A stretch of 64,000 bases of DNA. Source: Camarhynchus parvulus (taxonomy: Eukaryota; Chordata; Aves; Passeriformes; Thraupidae). The position numbers and the translations under genes were made by a program. Shown here piece by piece: positions 52,140-64,000 of this stretch (within the stretch, counting starts at the first letter, position 1; the number at the start of each line of letters is the position of its first letter). The notes under the pieces were generated by a model. The model had not been told where the DNA came from and did no database searches. It saw nothing but the letters and a program-made list of their open reading frames with translations. Location of the stretch: positions 10,764,501 to 10,828,500 of the forward strand of contig NC_044600.1 in assembly GCF_901933205.1 (NCBI RefSeq). Direction: 5' to 3'.

Positions 52140-52380
52140 CCACAGGATTTATTACATGGTAATTCCCAGAGCTCTTATAAATCTATTTGGGAATAGGAGG
52201 GGAGTTGTCTTATGATTCCAGTCTGGCAACAAATTTTCCATATAAAATTTAATCTATTGTATCTCACTTTTGTATAATCAGATCATTAAAATGCATTGCT
52301 AACATGTAAATCTGAGCTAACCTCATTACCATAATTATGCTCCATAATTATTGAATAAACAAGCATTTTAGAGTTTCTGA
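52140..52380. promoter_or_regulatory. Candidate conserved non-coding element (composition only)
   Basis: AT-rich unique sequence dense in TAAT, ATTA and TTAT cores, with no simple-repeat structure and no open frame of note. Such sequence often turns out to be a conserved enhancer. The call rests on texture alone, since no alignment was available. Confidence 0.25.
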
Positions 52381-52965
52381 AGTCTGCTGAGAATGCTTTT
52401 CCAGTTTGGGAGTGGCTTTAATTATGTGCTTCCTAATCATTATTATAAACCTTGGTGGCAGTCCTGCTATGTGATTTTTTTAAATGCTGCTCCTGATCTG
52501 ACTGGCAAGGACCAAAGGTTTGTGTGTTGTGAGCACATCAGGCAGATCCCTCAGTCACATCCTGCCTGCCAGCCTCCACATCAATTAGTATTATTGTTTA
52601 ATTTATAGGCAGGGCTTTGCTCACAAGCCTTCATGCATTTTCAGGAATCACAGGCAATGAGTCAAATTCTGCTTTTCCCTCTGGAAGGAGAATTAGTGAG
52701 TGAACATCTCTGTGTGTGACATAAGTTTATTTGATGCAAAGTGTTCTGAAAAAACATGCTCGCCATAGGTTTTACACCTGCACGGCACAGATGCCCAATG
52801 AAACAGCTTTCAAATGTGCTGCCTACTGGGTATTTATTCTATTTTTATTTCCCTTTTTTTCTTTTTTTTTTTTTAGTGGTTTGGAGGTGGTTTTTTACGA
52901 TAGGTAAATGTTATACAATAAATGAGGCATAGGGTAAACATCAGATCCCCAGCCAATACAAGCAG

Positions 52966-53022
52966 CTCCACTGAAGCTAATAAACTTTTGCCAATGTATG
53001 GAAGATTCAGTCCATTACCTTG
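52966..53022. repeat. Relic of an old sauropsid dispersed repeat
   Basis: CTCCACTGAAGCTAATAAAC, then TTTTGCCAATGTATGGAAG and ATTCAGTCCAT, resemble the family suggested at 32585-32640 (CACTGAAGTCAATGG-type core with an ATT-GGCCCAT-like tail). The copy is strongly decayed. Confidence 0.35.
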
Positions 53023-54335
53023 GGAAACCATCACAACCCTGCTGACTTCTACAAGCCAGTTTCATCTTTAATGAGCAGCACATTGTTCTAGGACTGCCAT
53101 TGTCAGAACATGCTGCCACATCTTGATCTAAACATAAAATGGATAATTACTGTTTTTGCAGGCCCCCAGGAAAAGAGATCCACAATCTGTAACAGATCTG
53201 ACCTTAGAACAAATGACTCATTACTTATCAATAAGGTCTTGGAAACATTTGAGTGTCCTTGACCCAGAGTGATTTAAGCAAAAATACCCATGATATTGAC
53301 CTTTTCTCCTTCTATAAGAGATTTTGTGTAGGACACTTAATTAAAGTTTTTCTATCTTTAAGAAGGTCAATAAGAGCAACTCATACAAATTTTCAGAGTG
53401 AAAATTAAAAAAAAATGTGTTTGATGTATGCATCAGAAAAAGCAAGTATAAAAAGCGTGGCAGGCATACTAACAAACCTGCTAGAATAGAACAAACAACA
53501 GATCAACACCACCACTACAGTTCTCCACAGCTCAAGAGAAAATACAAATCACATACCCTGGCAAAGGTCTTTCCACCCAAAAAAAAACCCTCTAAAAAAC
53601 AAACAAACAAAAAAAAAAATCTCAACCAAACAGCCCAAGACTCAGATTACTTTAGTGCTTTTTATAGAGTCCCAGGGCTCAACTGATTTTCTAATAGCAA
53701 ACAGGAGAAAAAGAGACTGAAAATGCCCCATCCCTCAGAGGGTGGCTCTCGTTCTCCAGTTCTTTGTAATAACATCTCCCAGCAGCCTGTCCTCTACATA
53801 TTCACTCCCATGTCTGCTTCCCCAGAAAGTGAATAGAAAGGAAGCTCAAATTAGATTCAGGCAGTGATGAATATTACCATTTTGGTGAGCTGAAGCTTGT
53901 CAAGCTCTCTTATCCTTTAGGTGAACATCACATTACCAGACCACAGGACAAAGATTTGATGTGAAATTACACTTCACTGTGCATTTATAGGACAGACAGA
54001 CTGTTTTATCTTAGATGGGGGAGGAAAGATCAGACCTTTACAGAAAAGAAAAAAGGATTATTCACACTCACTGACAATAGCATCACCTTGTAGGCAAAGA
54101 CCAGCACTTTTTTCTTCTGTGTATGGATTTTGTGCTCTTCTGCACAACCTTTTTTTAAGAGCATTGGAAAGAAAAGTAACAGGAGTAAATACAAGTGAAA
54201 TAAATCATTTGCTCATAAGGAATTCAAGATATAGAACAAGAGAAAACCTAAGTGATACAAGAAATATATTCACAGAAACATGTTAACCTGGAAATTAACC
54301 ACAAGGAGCTGGTTAGGAAATAAGCCTCAAGCTAA

Positions 54336-54354
54336 ATTTAAATGCCATTTAAAT
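54336..54354. repeat. 19-nt odd palindrome
   Basis: ATTTAAATG, a single C, then CATTTAAAT. Each arm also contains the 8-bp palindrome ATTTAAAT. Simple AT-rich dyad without known role. Confidence 0.75.
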
Positions 54355-54825
54355 CCTGTTAAACCCTGAGTCCATCCTTTCCTTACACAAGAATTTCCAG
54401 TGCAAGGAAGCTGGTAGGAGAAAAGATAAGATCAGTGCTTTGTTCAGTAGAAAATCTCAGCACAATGCAGGGCTTAGAGCCCTCACCAGGAATGACACTG
54501 ACTAATAACAATAATGCTTTTCATTTCTGTAGTGCTTTTCAGTAGACAATCTGGAACTACTTTCAACTGTCCATTTATTAAACTTCACTATTGAAATTAT
54601 GTGCGTGTGCACATTTTGTAGATTAAAAGAAAAGGCACATAAAGATCTGGGGCTAGATTCCTGTGTGAGAGTGGGTGTGTGAAAGGCAAAAGTGCATGGG
54701 AGCTTCATGTTCTTCTGGCAAGAACACTCTTCCTCCTATCCCCTTTTTCTGCAGCCAGAATCTTACATCTCCACCTGCATTGTACCACGGCTTAAACAGT
54801 CTGGACTGGCACATTTATTTCTTTG

Positions 54826-57800
54826 GTGAGGGGCAGAATTGGTTTCACCATCCCTCAGGTAAGCCAAACTCATCTCCTGTCACCTCACATAGCCTGGGAA
54901 GCCCAGGAGAGTGCAGGAAAATTCCACAGTGATACAGATTTCTAAAAGAAACAGAAAACCCCATGACTGAAGAAACACTTGCTACCATTGTTCAGAGACA
55001 GGAGGTGATTCATGGGGCAGGGAAGAGTAGAGGGAGTGAGCAGAATTTGCCTCCTCTGGAAGCAGAGCCCAGATCCCTGCAAAGCTGCCTCTTTGTCATG
55101 GGAGCCTTGCTGGAACTGGAGCACTGAACTTAAAAGAATAAAAGGTTAAAATAATAAAAAAAAACCAAACCCTCTTTTATTTAGATGTTCATTTTAGCTG
55201 GAATCATTGCCGACCCAGCTCCAATCCCTTCACATGATGAGAGAAGCAGCAAAGAGCAGCTCAGAGACAGCAGCCAGTGGCAGGGGAGGAAGGGACCCTC
55301 CTACATCTTCATCACAGAACATACAGGGATCTCAGAAAGAGCACAAGCAAGAAAACATCATTGCCTCAATGCACCAACTCAGCTGCTAGATCAGTGTGTT
55401 TTAGGGCACAATTTCACTTGAAATGTAAATTAGGGAGGTGGCAGGAATGGCTCCAGCAAGAACTCGGGTGGCCTGGCTGCTCTCCCCATGCCTGGGTGCA
55501 GATGGAGCCAGAGGAGTGGGCCCAGCTGAAGAACTTTCTCACATTGGGACATCAACTCGTTTGCTCCTCCTCTGCTCAGGGAGCTTATAGGCTCTTGCTT
55601 ATCTCTGGAATGCTCTCCCTGTGTCCCCATGGAGCCCGAGTGTGTGACAGCTTTTGTCACAGATAAGACGTAGGCATGCAGGGAAACACCATCATCCCAT
55701 ACACTCCATTTTCTTGAGTGCAAACCAGGGCTGATTCATTAGTAAAACAGACGTTCCTTGAATTGCAAATCTTGGTAGCTCTAGGTGCAGGCACACCCAG
55801 TCCCTGACACAAGAGGGGCCATTCTTTCACCTGTCTCTAGTGCCAGAAGATGAAGAGAAGTGTCTTTGAGCAAGGGCACCGCACAGGGTGTGAAGCCACC
55901 ACAGCACCTCCCATCTCCTGTCTGTCCTGCAGCCTTCACTCACAACCAGCAGGACAGGGGACACAGCCAAGAAGCTCCCCAACACCAACTCTCAGGATTT
56001 CTAACAACCCTCCTCTGACTTCAAGCAGCAGATTGCACAAACTCAATCCATGCCATGAATCACTGGGATGAGAATCCTGAGCTGGCCTCACCTTTTCTTC
56101 TGCCTTCATCTCAGGATGAAATGCGCTCTTTATATTGGATGTTTACAGCCTGACCCTGGGGTGACACACACACAGGGACCTTCCCACTGGCCTGGAGATT
56201 ATTGCAAGATGATGGTCAGAGCACCAAATGTAGTTTCAAATTCTCTGCTTCACTGGCATTTTTTTTCAGCTGAGAGATATCTTTTTTGGGGGAGGCAAAA
56301 AAAAATATTAAGGAACTGAAATAACCCTTCTGTCCCAGCTGAAGCCTTCTGTTTCCTTTCTGAAATAACCTTCTGTCCCCACCTTCTTCCTTTGTGTATC
56401 TCTCAAGTGCAAAAGAGCTGTTATTCCACATTGCACATTTATGACACTTGACTTCAAAAAAAGAACTACAAACCTCTCTTCCTGAAGCAGCGCTAAAACA
56501 GTTAATTACACTAAGCTAGTTAATAGCCTTTCATCATCAAGGACTGGTTCTTCTGCACACACACAGGGACAGAATCCATTTATTTTTTATGTATATTCTT
56601 TTATTTATCTCACTCCTACCAGCTGTATGATAATTTATTCTCTGACACTCTTCTTAACTCATGAGTTCATTTAAAGTGCGATAACAGAGAAAATACATTA
56701 ACAGTTTCAGAGAATAAAACTTTTCTGAAAATGGAATCCAGCACTTTACTTTTACAAATACAGAATTTACACATTTGCACTCGGCTTAATTAATTAAATC
56801 TATACAGGAATTACTCAAGCCATTCAGGGGGGCACAATATATATGCTGATACCTAATTATCATCAATTTAGGCAGGACAAAGCCAGAAAACTGTCTCAAT
56901 ATGAGAGATGTGTTGGGACTGGCCAAGGAATGAGCAGAGAATCCCATGGTGACAGGAGCTGCTTTGAGGTGTCTGGGATGAGGGTTGTCAAGCCAAGGCT
57001 CCACTGTAGTGAAGGAATGGAGCCCTCTTCCCTCCATTTATCCCTGCACACACATCCCACATTCAGGTCATTGATCAGCTGAAGCTTGAACCAGCTTGGG
57101 AAGGGTTGGCTGAGCAAAACTGGCAGCCAGAGGAGGGCTGGGGCCAGCTTGGCAAGAACCTGAGCAGCTCACATCACCACAGCAGCTCACACCACCACAG
57201 CGTTAGAAAACCTCCGACTGCTTTAAACCATAAGTTTCTAGGAAAAAAGTTTCTCAGGAAAAAAAAAAAACAACTGGGAGCCTTTTTGCCATGCCTTTCC
57301 ACTATGTGAGAGGCAAAAACCTCTTCTGTTTTTTTTCCTGGGGAAGTGAGTTGGCAAAGGAAGCATCTCCTTTATCCTGCCAGGGATGCTGATGGTGCCC
57401 TGCCCTGAGCAGCAGCCCCAGCCCCGCAGCTGCTCCTGCCTCAGGACATTAAAACCCCAAGATAATAGATGGAAGGGATGGTGCTTGCTTTTTTGTTTTT
57501 AAGGAACAAATTTTTCTACTCCCCATTCACCTTTTTTCCTCAGCCTCCTCTGTGTAATTAAGAGCAGTTAGAAGAGAATTAGCCAGGAAAAAGCCATCGG
57601 ATTCTCAGGTAGAGCAGCCACCGGGCAGAATCGCTTCCAGGTCTCGGCATGAACCCTCAGCTGCTCTTTGGAAATGGCTTTTCAGAAGGGGCAGCTCCGA
57701 GAAGAGCAGTCAGGACTGGAGGGACAAGTGATGGAAACGCTGCCAAACTGAGAACACATCAGCTCTGCCCCAGAGACACCTGCGGGGCAGCTGGTGGGAT

Positions 57801-60800
57801 ATGGAAATCAGCAAAGGAAAACAGGAACCTGGAAAAGTTAGGGAAAGACACACACACACCCCCATAATCCATTGTAACAATCATTATTATTGATTTTGCT
57901 GCCTTTAAGGAAGGCATCTATTACAGGAACCAATAGTTAATGAAATCAGAAAGAAGCACATGTGCTTTCCCATAAACACGCCAAGACAATTGCCCATCAC
58001 CACTCATCGTTACAACTTCCTGCATTCAACCACAACCTGGAAATAACATTCCAATATCGATGCTGCTCTTAAGCAAACACGTAGGGAGGAAAAAAAAAAA
58101 AAAGAATTGTCCTTATTCCATTCCTGCTCAAAGCAGATCAGTTTTCACCAGGAGCACTGAATAGAAATGTTCTCTTTCCACCAAGAAGCATTGCTTGCAC
58201 AGCTACTTATATGCTCTAGTCAATAGCCCAGTGAAAAAATAGGAATCCCACAATGTATAAAAGATTATTTCAGTCTTCACGTTCACCTGTCATGGCCCTG
58301 CTTATAAACTGTTAACTTGATGAGGCACTTAAATGCTTCTCAGTTTTAAAATCATAGATCCACTAGTCAGTATCTTGTAGGTAGAAGCTTCTCCATGCAT
58401 TTTAAAAGAGAGATGCAAATCATAGAATTGAGTATACAGGGCTTTTTTTTTCTGGAAAAGAAATTTAAGTAAGTTATTTTCCTCATATTCCAAAAGTGCC
58501 TTTAAAGAGCATCTTAAAAACTTGAATTTTTGTTTTCTTGTTTTCAGATTAATATGAAACATGGACATTATTATGAAACATTGCTTCTTTCCAGGTAATA
58601 TCAGTGGAGCTCATTACTGGACTCCTAAACCTGGAAGTCACCTACCACAACTTCAACTCAGAAAGAAGGTGAAGTGTTCAACCTGAACTCTTTCACAAAG
58701 GCTTTTAACGACAATTCTCTCAAAGTTTCTGCACACTTTGTCCAAAACAAGGTTTTTGACTTCAGCTGTTACACAGTTAAACAACATAGCTTCCCAGAGA
58801 AACACCAGTGAGCTTTTTCAGATTAGCTCTGTGTACCAGGTAGAAGATCAAAATGCAAAACCATTTTATTTGATTTACTCTGCAATCAGGCTCCTGGGGC
58901 TTTTCAGGTTAAAGAGGCAATTTCTGAAGTTCTGCTTGTATGTAATATAAAATTGCTGCACTTTAGTGTAGTTCTTATTCTCCAAAATACAATGTCACAA
59001 ACACAGAGCTGGTACTATCATGAAAATCAGGCAGCAGTGCAGACCTATCAAGCACTACATTATACTCCATTTCAAGTAGTATTATGGCAAACCTCAAAGG
59101 AATTTTATAAAACATAATAGGCTTTTTAAAAACAAAATTTTAAAGAATATGTTTCTATCAACTAGTACTATACTGTTTAAAAGTTACAATGAGATCCCAC
59201 AATCTATTCCATCTGCCAGTTCTCAGAATCACTTCCATAGAACCATTTTTAGATCCAGAGTCAGCCAAAAACTTACTCAAGCACCAGGTTTAAACATATG
59301 ACATGTATCACCCCAGTCCCACAGAGCACTTCAGCCTGTGATATGTTAGGCACATTTGAGTCTCACTCAGGCTGATGCTCAGGCTAAGTAAGAACTTTGA
59401 GGTTTTAGCAATGGGTCCTACTTTCCTTTCAGAGCACTTTATTTGTGCTGACACAGCAATGCAGTCCTACTGCTCTCTTTAATAAAGAAAATGAAAGCCC
59501 CCAGAGGAGATCAATGGGAGACACAGTGGCACAGAGGCTGCTGTAGGTCCCAGTCCAGGCCCTGGCTAGGACATCCAGAGAGGGAAGCTTTGTGCCAGGC
59601 TGGGCAAGAAATTGCTGTTCCTGCTGCTGCTGCCCGAGCCATTTCCCCACCAAGGCTCTCACACTGCAGCTGCATCTCTCTGCATAGAGATTAGACCAGC
59701 CACAGCAATAGAAAGGAATCAGAGTTTAGGAGCAAATAATACAGCTTCTAACATTTGGAAGCTTTAATGTTTTGGATTTTACTTCACCCCTACACAAAAA
59801 CAATCTTTGTCTTGAATAGCCTAATAGCACAAAACCTTTTGTTTGAGCTGCCCCAAAATCAGCAAGCAATCCAGGGTTCAGTTTCACCTGGTTTATAGCC
59901 CAGTGGTTGATCACAACTAAGACTACAAATCTGGGCTGCTCTGCACATGCCATTTTACAATTGAGGAAGCAGGAAGGTGGGAAGTGGAGCTATACACATC
60001 CATATTCCTTCTCTGCTCTGAAACAGAGCAAGCTCAAAACCAGACCATCAGGAGACCCTATGCAAAATGCCTGTAATGGGTGCACTTGCACAAGTTTTAA
60101 GTCATGACAGGCATGATGCCATCTGTGCCAGTGTGCATGCAGTGCTTTGTAACACTGCTGCTGGCTTTCTGCTCTCAGCAGCTCCCCTCATTTGTGTGCT
60201 TCTGTGAAGAACTCCAGCATGTCCTCCTGGGCAGCAGGACACAGGGTGAGGAAAGCCTTTAGCAAATCAATCCTAAAGTGATTTATTTCCAAATGGCAGA
60301 TACCAAGCAGGCAGTGTATATTTATCATTTGGACAAGGCCTTAATAAAGATAGATTTGAAGTAGAAGTCTTCCTAAGAAACAGCTTCAGCTGGAGACACA
60401 CACCAGAGCTCCCCTCACTGTTTAACTAGACTCATATGCTTCAGCTGGGGTTTAATATTCATGATGTTTGCTTTCACCTATGAATATTACAACTAGTTCT
60501 CTAAAACTACAGGTTGTCCAGGCCAAACAGCATTAAACCCTTATGAGATATCTATTGATTATCAGTGTTGGAAAAAATATTGCAAATCAGTATACTCTCC
60601 CTGAGACAGTAATTGACATATATTTATTACCTCAATAAAGGTATTTTAAAATATCTTGTTAAAATAACATGAGCCATACTGAATCTTGTGGAAGACCCAG
60701 ATAAATTAGCAGTCTAGGACAGTCAGAGCATTGCTTTAAAAGAATTTCTTCACCTCTTTAGAAACTGAGCAGTGTAAAATTGGGGTGGGGAAGGAGAAGG

Positions 60801-63800
60801 AAGCAGAAAATACACTAAGCCTCCTTTTATCTATACCTAGATAGCCATCCATCATATAAATCATCTATTATTTACTGTATTTACAATATTTTCTGTACTG
60901 CATGGTAGTTTCCCAGTTTCTTTGACACTAACCTAAAGCCAACCCCATCTTCTCACACTGATGATATTTCTTTCAAGTCAGTGGGAGGACACAGGTTGCA
61001 GAAATGAGGTTGAGCTACTCAGAGGGATTTGGACACACATTGCATCAAAATGAATGAAAAGTAAACCTTCTGCATGCCTTGAAAACCTTATTTGCTCCTC
61101 TGAACTTAATTCAGCTATACAAGTTCTCTCTGTTCAGGGGCTCAGTAATATTTTACCTATTCCTTTATGCAGAGCTGCCAGAGCATAGTGTGCTCTGTGG
61201 CTATGTCTATTTGCCTTATGAAATACAACCATAACAAACCCGAGGCTAATGTCGATTTCAGCTATAAATAACTCCATACTACCAACGGACTGCTCAGTGC
61301 TCCTGCCCCACAGATGTAATGTGAACCAGGCACTTTGCTCAAGCACTCTGCCATCAGCCAGGAATAACCTTTCTGAAGTCAAGGGAACTATGTAGAATAA
61401 ACCCACTTCAAATGCAAAGAATAGCACTTCAAAAAAGACCAGGAGGGAACGTCTGATCTGTGATTTCTCAGACACCAAACCCACTATTCCACTGAAGTCA
61501 AAAATCTGCCTTAATGTTTCTTCTCTCAACAAGGCAAGGTTAGAAGAGCCTCTCCAGGGACACAACCTGCCAAGCAAGGATGCCAGTCCATTGGAAAGGA
61601 GCACAGAAATAAGCCATGTCCCTCTCCCTTCACACAATTCCTACAAACACCAACTCAATCACCCAAATGGTGAGCAGAGGCACACTGCACCAGGCAGCCA
61701 CCATCCCCCATGGCTGTGGATAGTAGGAGCATCTGTATCAACTGGAAGCCATGTTAAATTCAGATAAGCCTTCTTAAAAACAAACACATAAAAACATTTT
61801 TCCAAACAGTTTCTAATGAAAAATGAACTTTTTGCTGGCATTTTCTACTCTTACATGCTCTCTCCAACCCTTTTTCAACTGAGAAATCCTCACAAGGGCT
61901 ATCCACAAATGTTCTTTGTCCCAAGAGCCTCAAACACTTTTTAACACCCTGTGTTTCAAATCAGTTATGCAAATGAACCCTTCTTCGAGGTGACTGCCTG
62001 GGGACCATCTCCAGAAATCCATGTTTTCCTAAACCTTTTAGTGCATCTCAAAGTATGACAAGTGTTAATGGCTCTGATCAATATTGTGTTATAACGCATC
62101 TCTTCCCTTAACAGAGAGGTCAGAAGAGACCAAGGAAACCTCAGAGAAAAGTGTAAGGCTAAAACACACATCTTAACCTTCTCTTGGGAAAGGGGAGGCA
62201 CAGGAAAAGACAAAGGATGAAGTTCCCTGCAAGGTAAGAAAGGAAATCAAACAGTTTCCATATTAAATATTATCACAAAGCCCACTCAGATGCACAAAAA
62301 CACATCGAAATGAATTTGTAGATAACTTAGCCAGAGCTCCTACCTGTGTGCTGCTCAGTAGTTTCCCCTGAGGTGTCACAGCAGAAAAGGCTCCCAAAGT
62401 GCAGAAGGACCTGCCTTAAGTTAGGGTGGAATTTGACTAAGGGCTTCCACCTGATTCTCGTGTGAGGAATGCAGCTGAAAGACTTTAATGGGCCAGGTAA
62501 TTTGCAATTTTGGATGATCAGATGCCACCTGACAGCTTATCAGCTTTCCTTGATGCATCTGTGTTAGACAAGTATGGGAACACAGGTTTGTTAACTTAAG
62601 CCAAATGTCTCAAGGAAGAACATTATTAAAAAGGAACTTTTACAAAATACATTTTATTTTTCTCCTATTTTATATATATAAAAAAAAGAAATATCTATTA
62701 TTAGGGCAGCACTGAAACTCTGTAGCATTTATCTCAATTTGGTAATTTTAGAAATTACTTTGCCCTCACTAGGAAACAAGTGTGGAATAGCAGGGGTGAG
62801 AGATCAAAAACAGCAATGCTTTATACAGAGACTTTTTTAAGTCAGCTTTTGCTAGGCATTACAAAACAGTTCTCCATTACTAAGTCTGTATCTTAAAAAT
62901 GGTAATCACCACCTGGCATACTCCATCCACACTTAGAAAACCACCAAAATGAGGCTGCACTTTACATTTAGGCAGCACATGAGTAAGGGAGGGAACACAT
63001 CCGTGTGCTAATGTAGGCAGACACATGGAAAGAGAGACACATGAAGTAGTTTCGAGGGCATTATATAATAATTGTTGGCAAGTGTTGGCTTTTTAACAGC
63101 AATGGCTTTAGAAATTGGGCAGCAACCCATCAGCCTGCAGGTGCTGAGTGGAGAATAAATTGCTTATCTCTCCCTGCTGCTCAGTCTCAGGAGAGATGCT
63201 GCATTGTGTCATTCAGCTTGCTGATCTCTTCAGGCAGCTTTCTCCAGTGGCAGAATTTTAGTGCCAAAAGTGTTGGTTTACTAATAAGGAACCATGGCTC
63301 CTCTGAATTGATGTTTCTGTATGCTGAGCACATAGGGACACCCTTGGGTAGTCACAAGGAGAACCATTTTCTAATTAATTCATCCACACATCTCCTCTTT
63401 GGCCTACAGCTGTATACATCAGTACTGACATCAAATTGTCTGTTAACTTTATCAGAAGTATTTCCTTTCCCCAAATTTCCCAGGGGCTGTATCAATACCT
63501 CTGTCCCTAAATAAAAGTGGCAGGTGGATGTAAAGGGAGTATCAACTGACTCCCCTATTTGGCATATCTCCAGTGCAGCCAACAGTTCAAAGTGGTTATT
63601 AAAAGGTCAGAGATCATTCCAATTGACAAGGCACCAACTCCAAGTGACACTCATCCAAAAGTGCTAATGGAAATGGAGACAGAAATTGGAAAATCTGTAG
63701 GAGACATTTTGACAAGCTCAGCTGAGTAAAGATCCCTGAAGGCAGACAAAGAACTAACATAAACCAGTGTTTTAAAATACCTAAAAAAACCAGGGAAATT

Positions 63801-64000
63801 TACAGGTATTGACAGACCAGTATTCAACAGCATTTTGAAAATTATTTTCATGGTTCAGAGTATAAAAAGGCAAATGTCTTCAATTTGATACTGCAAAGAG
63901 GTGGTATGTTTTCAAGAAAATGCAAGTTTCCCTTCCTTTACCACCTCTATACTCTATGTCTTTGCATGCCTTTGCTTTCTTAGTGGAAAAAAAAAACCAA
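54826..64000. other. Non-coding stretch, unique sequence
   Basis: No gene is supported. The stretch holds an imperfect 18-bp duplication at 57163-57198, a (CA)n run near 57849-57863, a poly-A run near 58090-58104 and a (CTG)4 run at 59621-59632. A minus-strand frame at 61134-61637 (167 codons) has no recognised domain and overlaps a possible dispersed-repeat relic around 61372-61412. Two weak exon-like segments are described under findings. Confidence 0.65.
57163..57198 (+). repeat. 18-bp tandem duplication
   Basis: AGCAGCTCACATCACCAC is followed directly by AGCAGCTCACACCACCAC, two units differing by one base. A small local duplication in otherwise unique sequence. Confidence 0.8.

Larger units (their letters stand above)
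48226..54754. other. Non-coding stretch, unique sequence
   Basis: No gene is supported. The stretch contains a purine-rich run with repeated GATGA words at 51843-51887, a T-rich run near 52853-52875, an A-rich run near 53579-53620, and a CNE-like AT-rich block at 52140-52380. A 19-nt odd palindrome is at 54336-54354. Confidence 0.65.

Noticed and set aside
53579..53620. A-rich stretch considered as a retroposon poly-A tail
   Set aside because: It is interrupted by C and CCC runs, and nothing to its left resembles a SINE body or a processed transcript.
56088..56170. Acceptor-like TTCATCTCAG followed by an open MKCALYIGC frame
   Set aside because: The downstream donor candidate is weak, another frame stops within 13 codons, and no partner exon was found.
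61134..61637. 167-codon minus-strand frame with several hydrophobic patches
   Set aside because: No family match. The hydrophobic look comes from A-rich plus-strand sequence read in antisense, and part of it overlaps a probable dispersed-repeat relic.
1..64000. Search for tRNA, known microRNAs, snRNA, endogenous retrovirus LTRs or pol motifs, CRISPR arrays and telomeric repeats
   Set aside because: None was seen by eye in either strand. Degenerate or short copies could have been missed without a profile search.

Overview
This window looks like non-coding vertebrate DNA from a sauropsid, most probably a bird. The sequence is CpG-poor with no CpG island. It has interspersed AT-rich and GC-richer patches and very few recognisable transposons. 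The clearest transposon is a truncated CR1 LINE tail of avian type at about 4264-4384. I see no bacterial, viral, plastid or mitochondrial gene organisation: no operons, tRNA, rRNA, CRISPR array or insertion sequence. The species and the chromosome cannot be read from the sequence.

No protein-coding gene could be supported. Every open reading frame is short (longest about 197 codons, most 60-120). They are scattered on both strands, overlap one another in several frames, and match no protein family I recognise except for transposon relics. The window is therefore best read as intergenic sequence or part of a large intron. A few short segments have exon-like splice borders (54755-54825 and 58595-58668), but these are weak.

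Layout. 1-9 kb holds most of the recognisable repeat relics: an old CR1-type 3' tail (about 2113-2178), the avian CR1 tail (4264-4384) with a 22-bp perfect palindrome beside it (4402-4423), and two decayed minus-strand fragments that I interpret as an ancient L2/CR1-clade reverse transcriptase (5216-5308 and 8019-8620). These two share a 93-bp block, 69 of 93 positions identical by hand alignment. 9-24 kb is unique sequence with a striking 19-bp perfect-stem hairpin (14917-14995), a long polypyrimidine tract (18236-18379) and a short tandem duplication (23321-23369). 24.2 kb carries an AT-only tandem repeat. 24-48 kb is mostly unique sequence with several short dyads, among them a 13-bp hairpin at 36750-36781 and an inverted GATA-site pair at 40407-40428. 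At 48.16 kb there is an 18-bp minisatellite that puts a CACGTG E-box in three successive units. 48-64 kb is again unique sequence with relics of a sauropsid dispersed repeat.

Several AT-rich blocks dense in homeodomain-like TAAT cores resemble conserved non-coding elements, but this cannot be confirmed without alignment. I do not see a previously undescribed multi-gene system. The observations most worth checking are the 14.9-kb hairpin, the E-box minisatellite and the paired LINE fossils.
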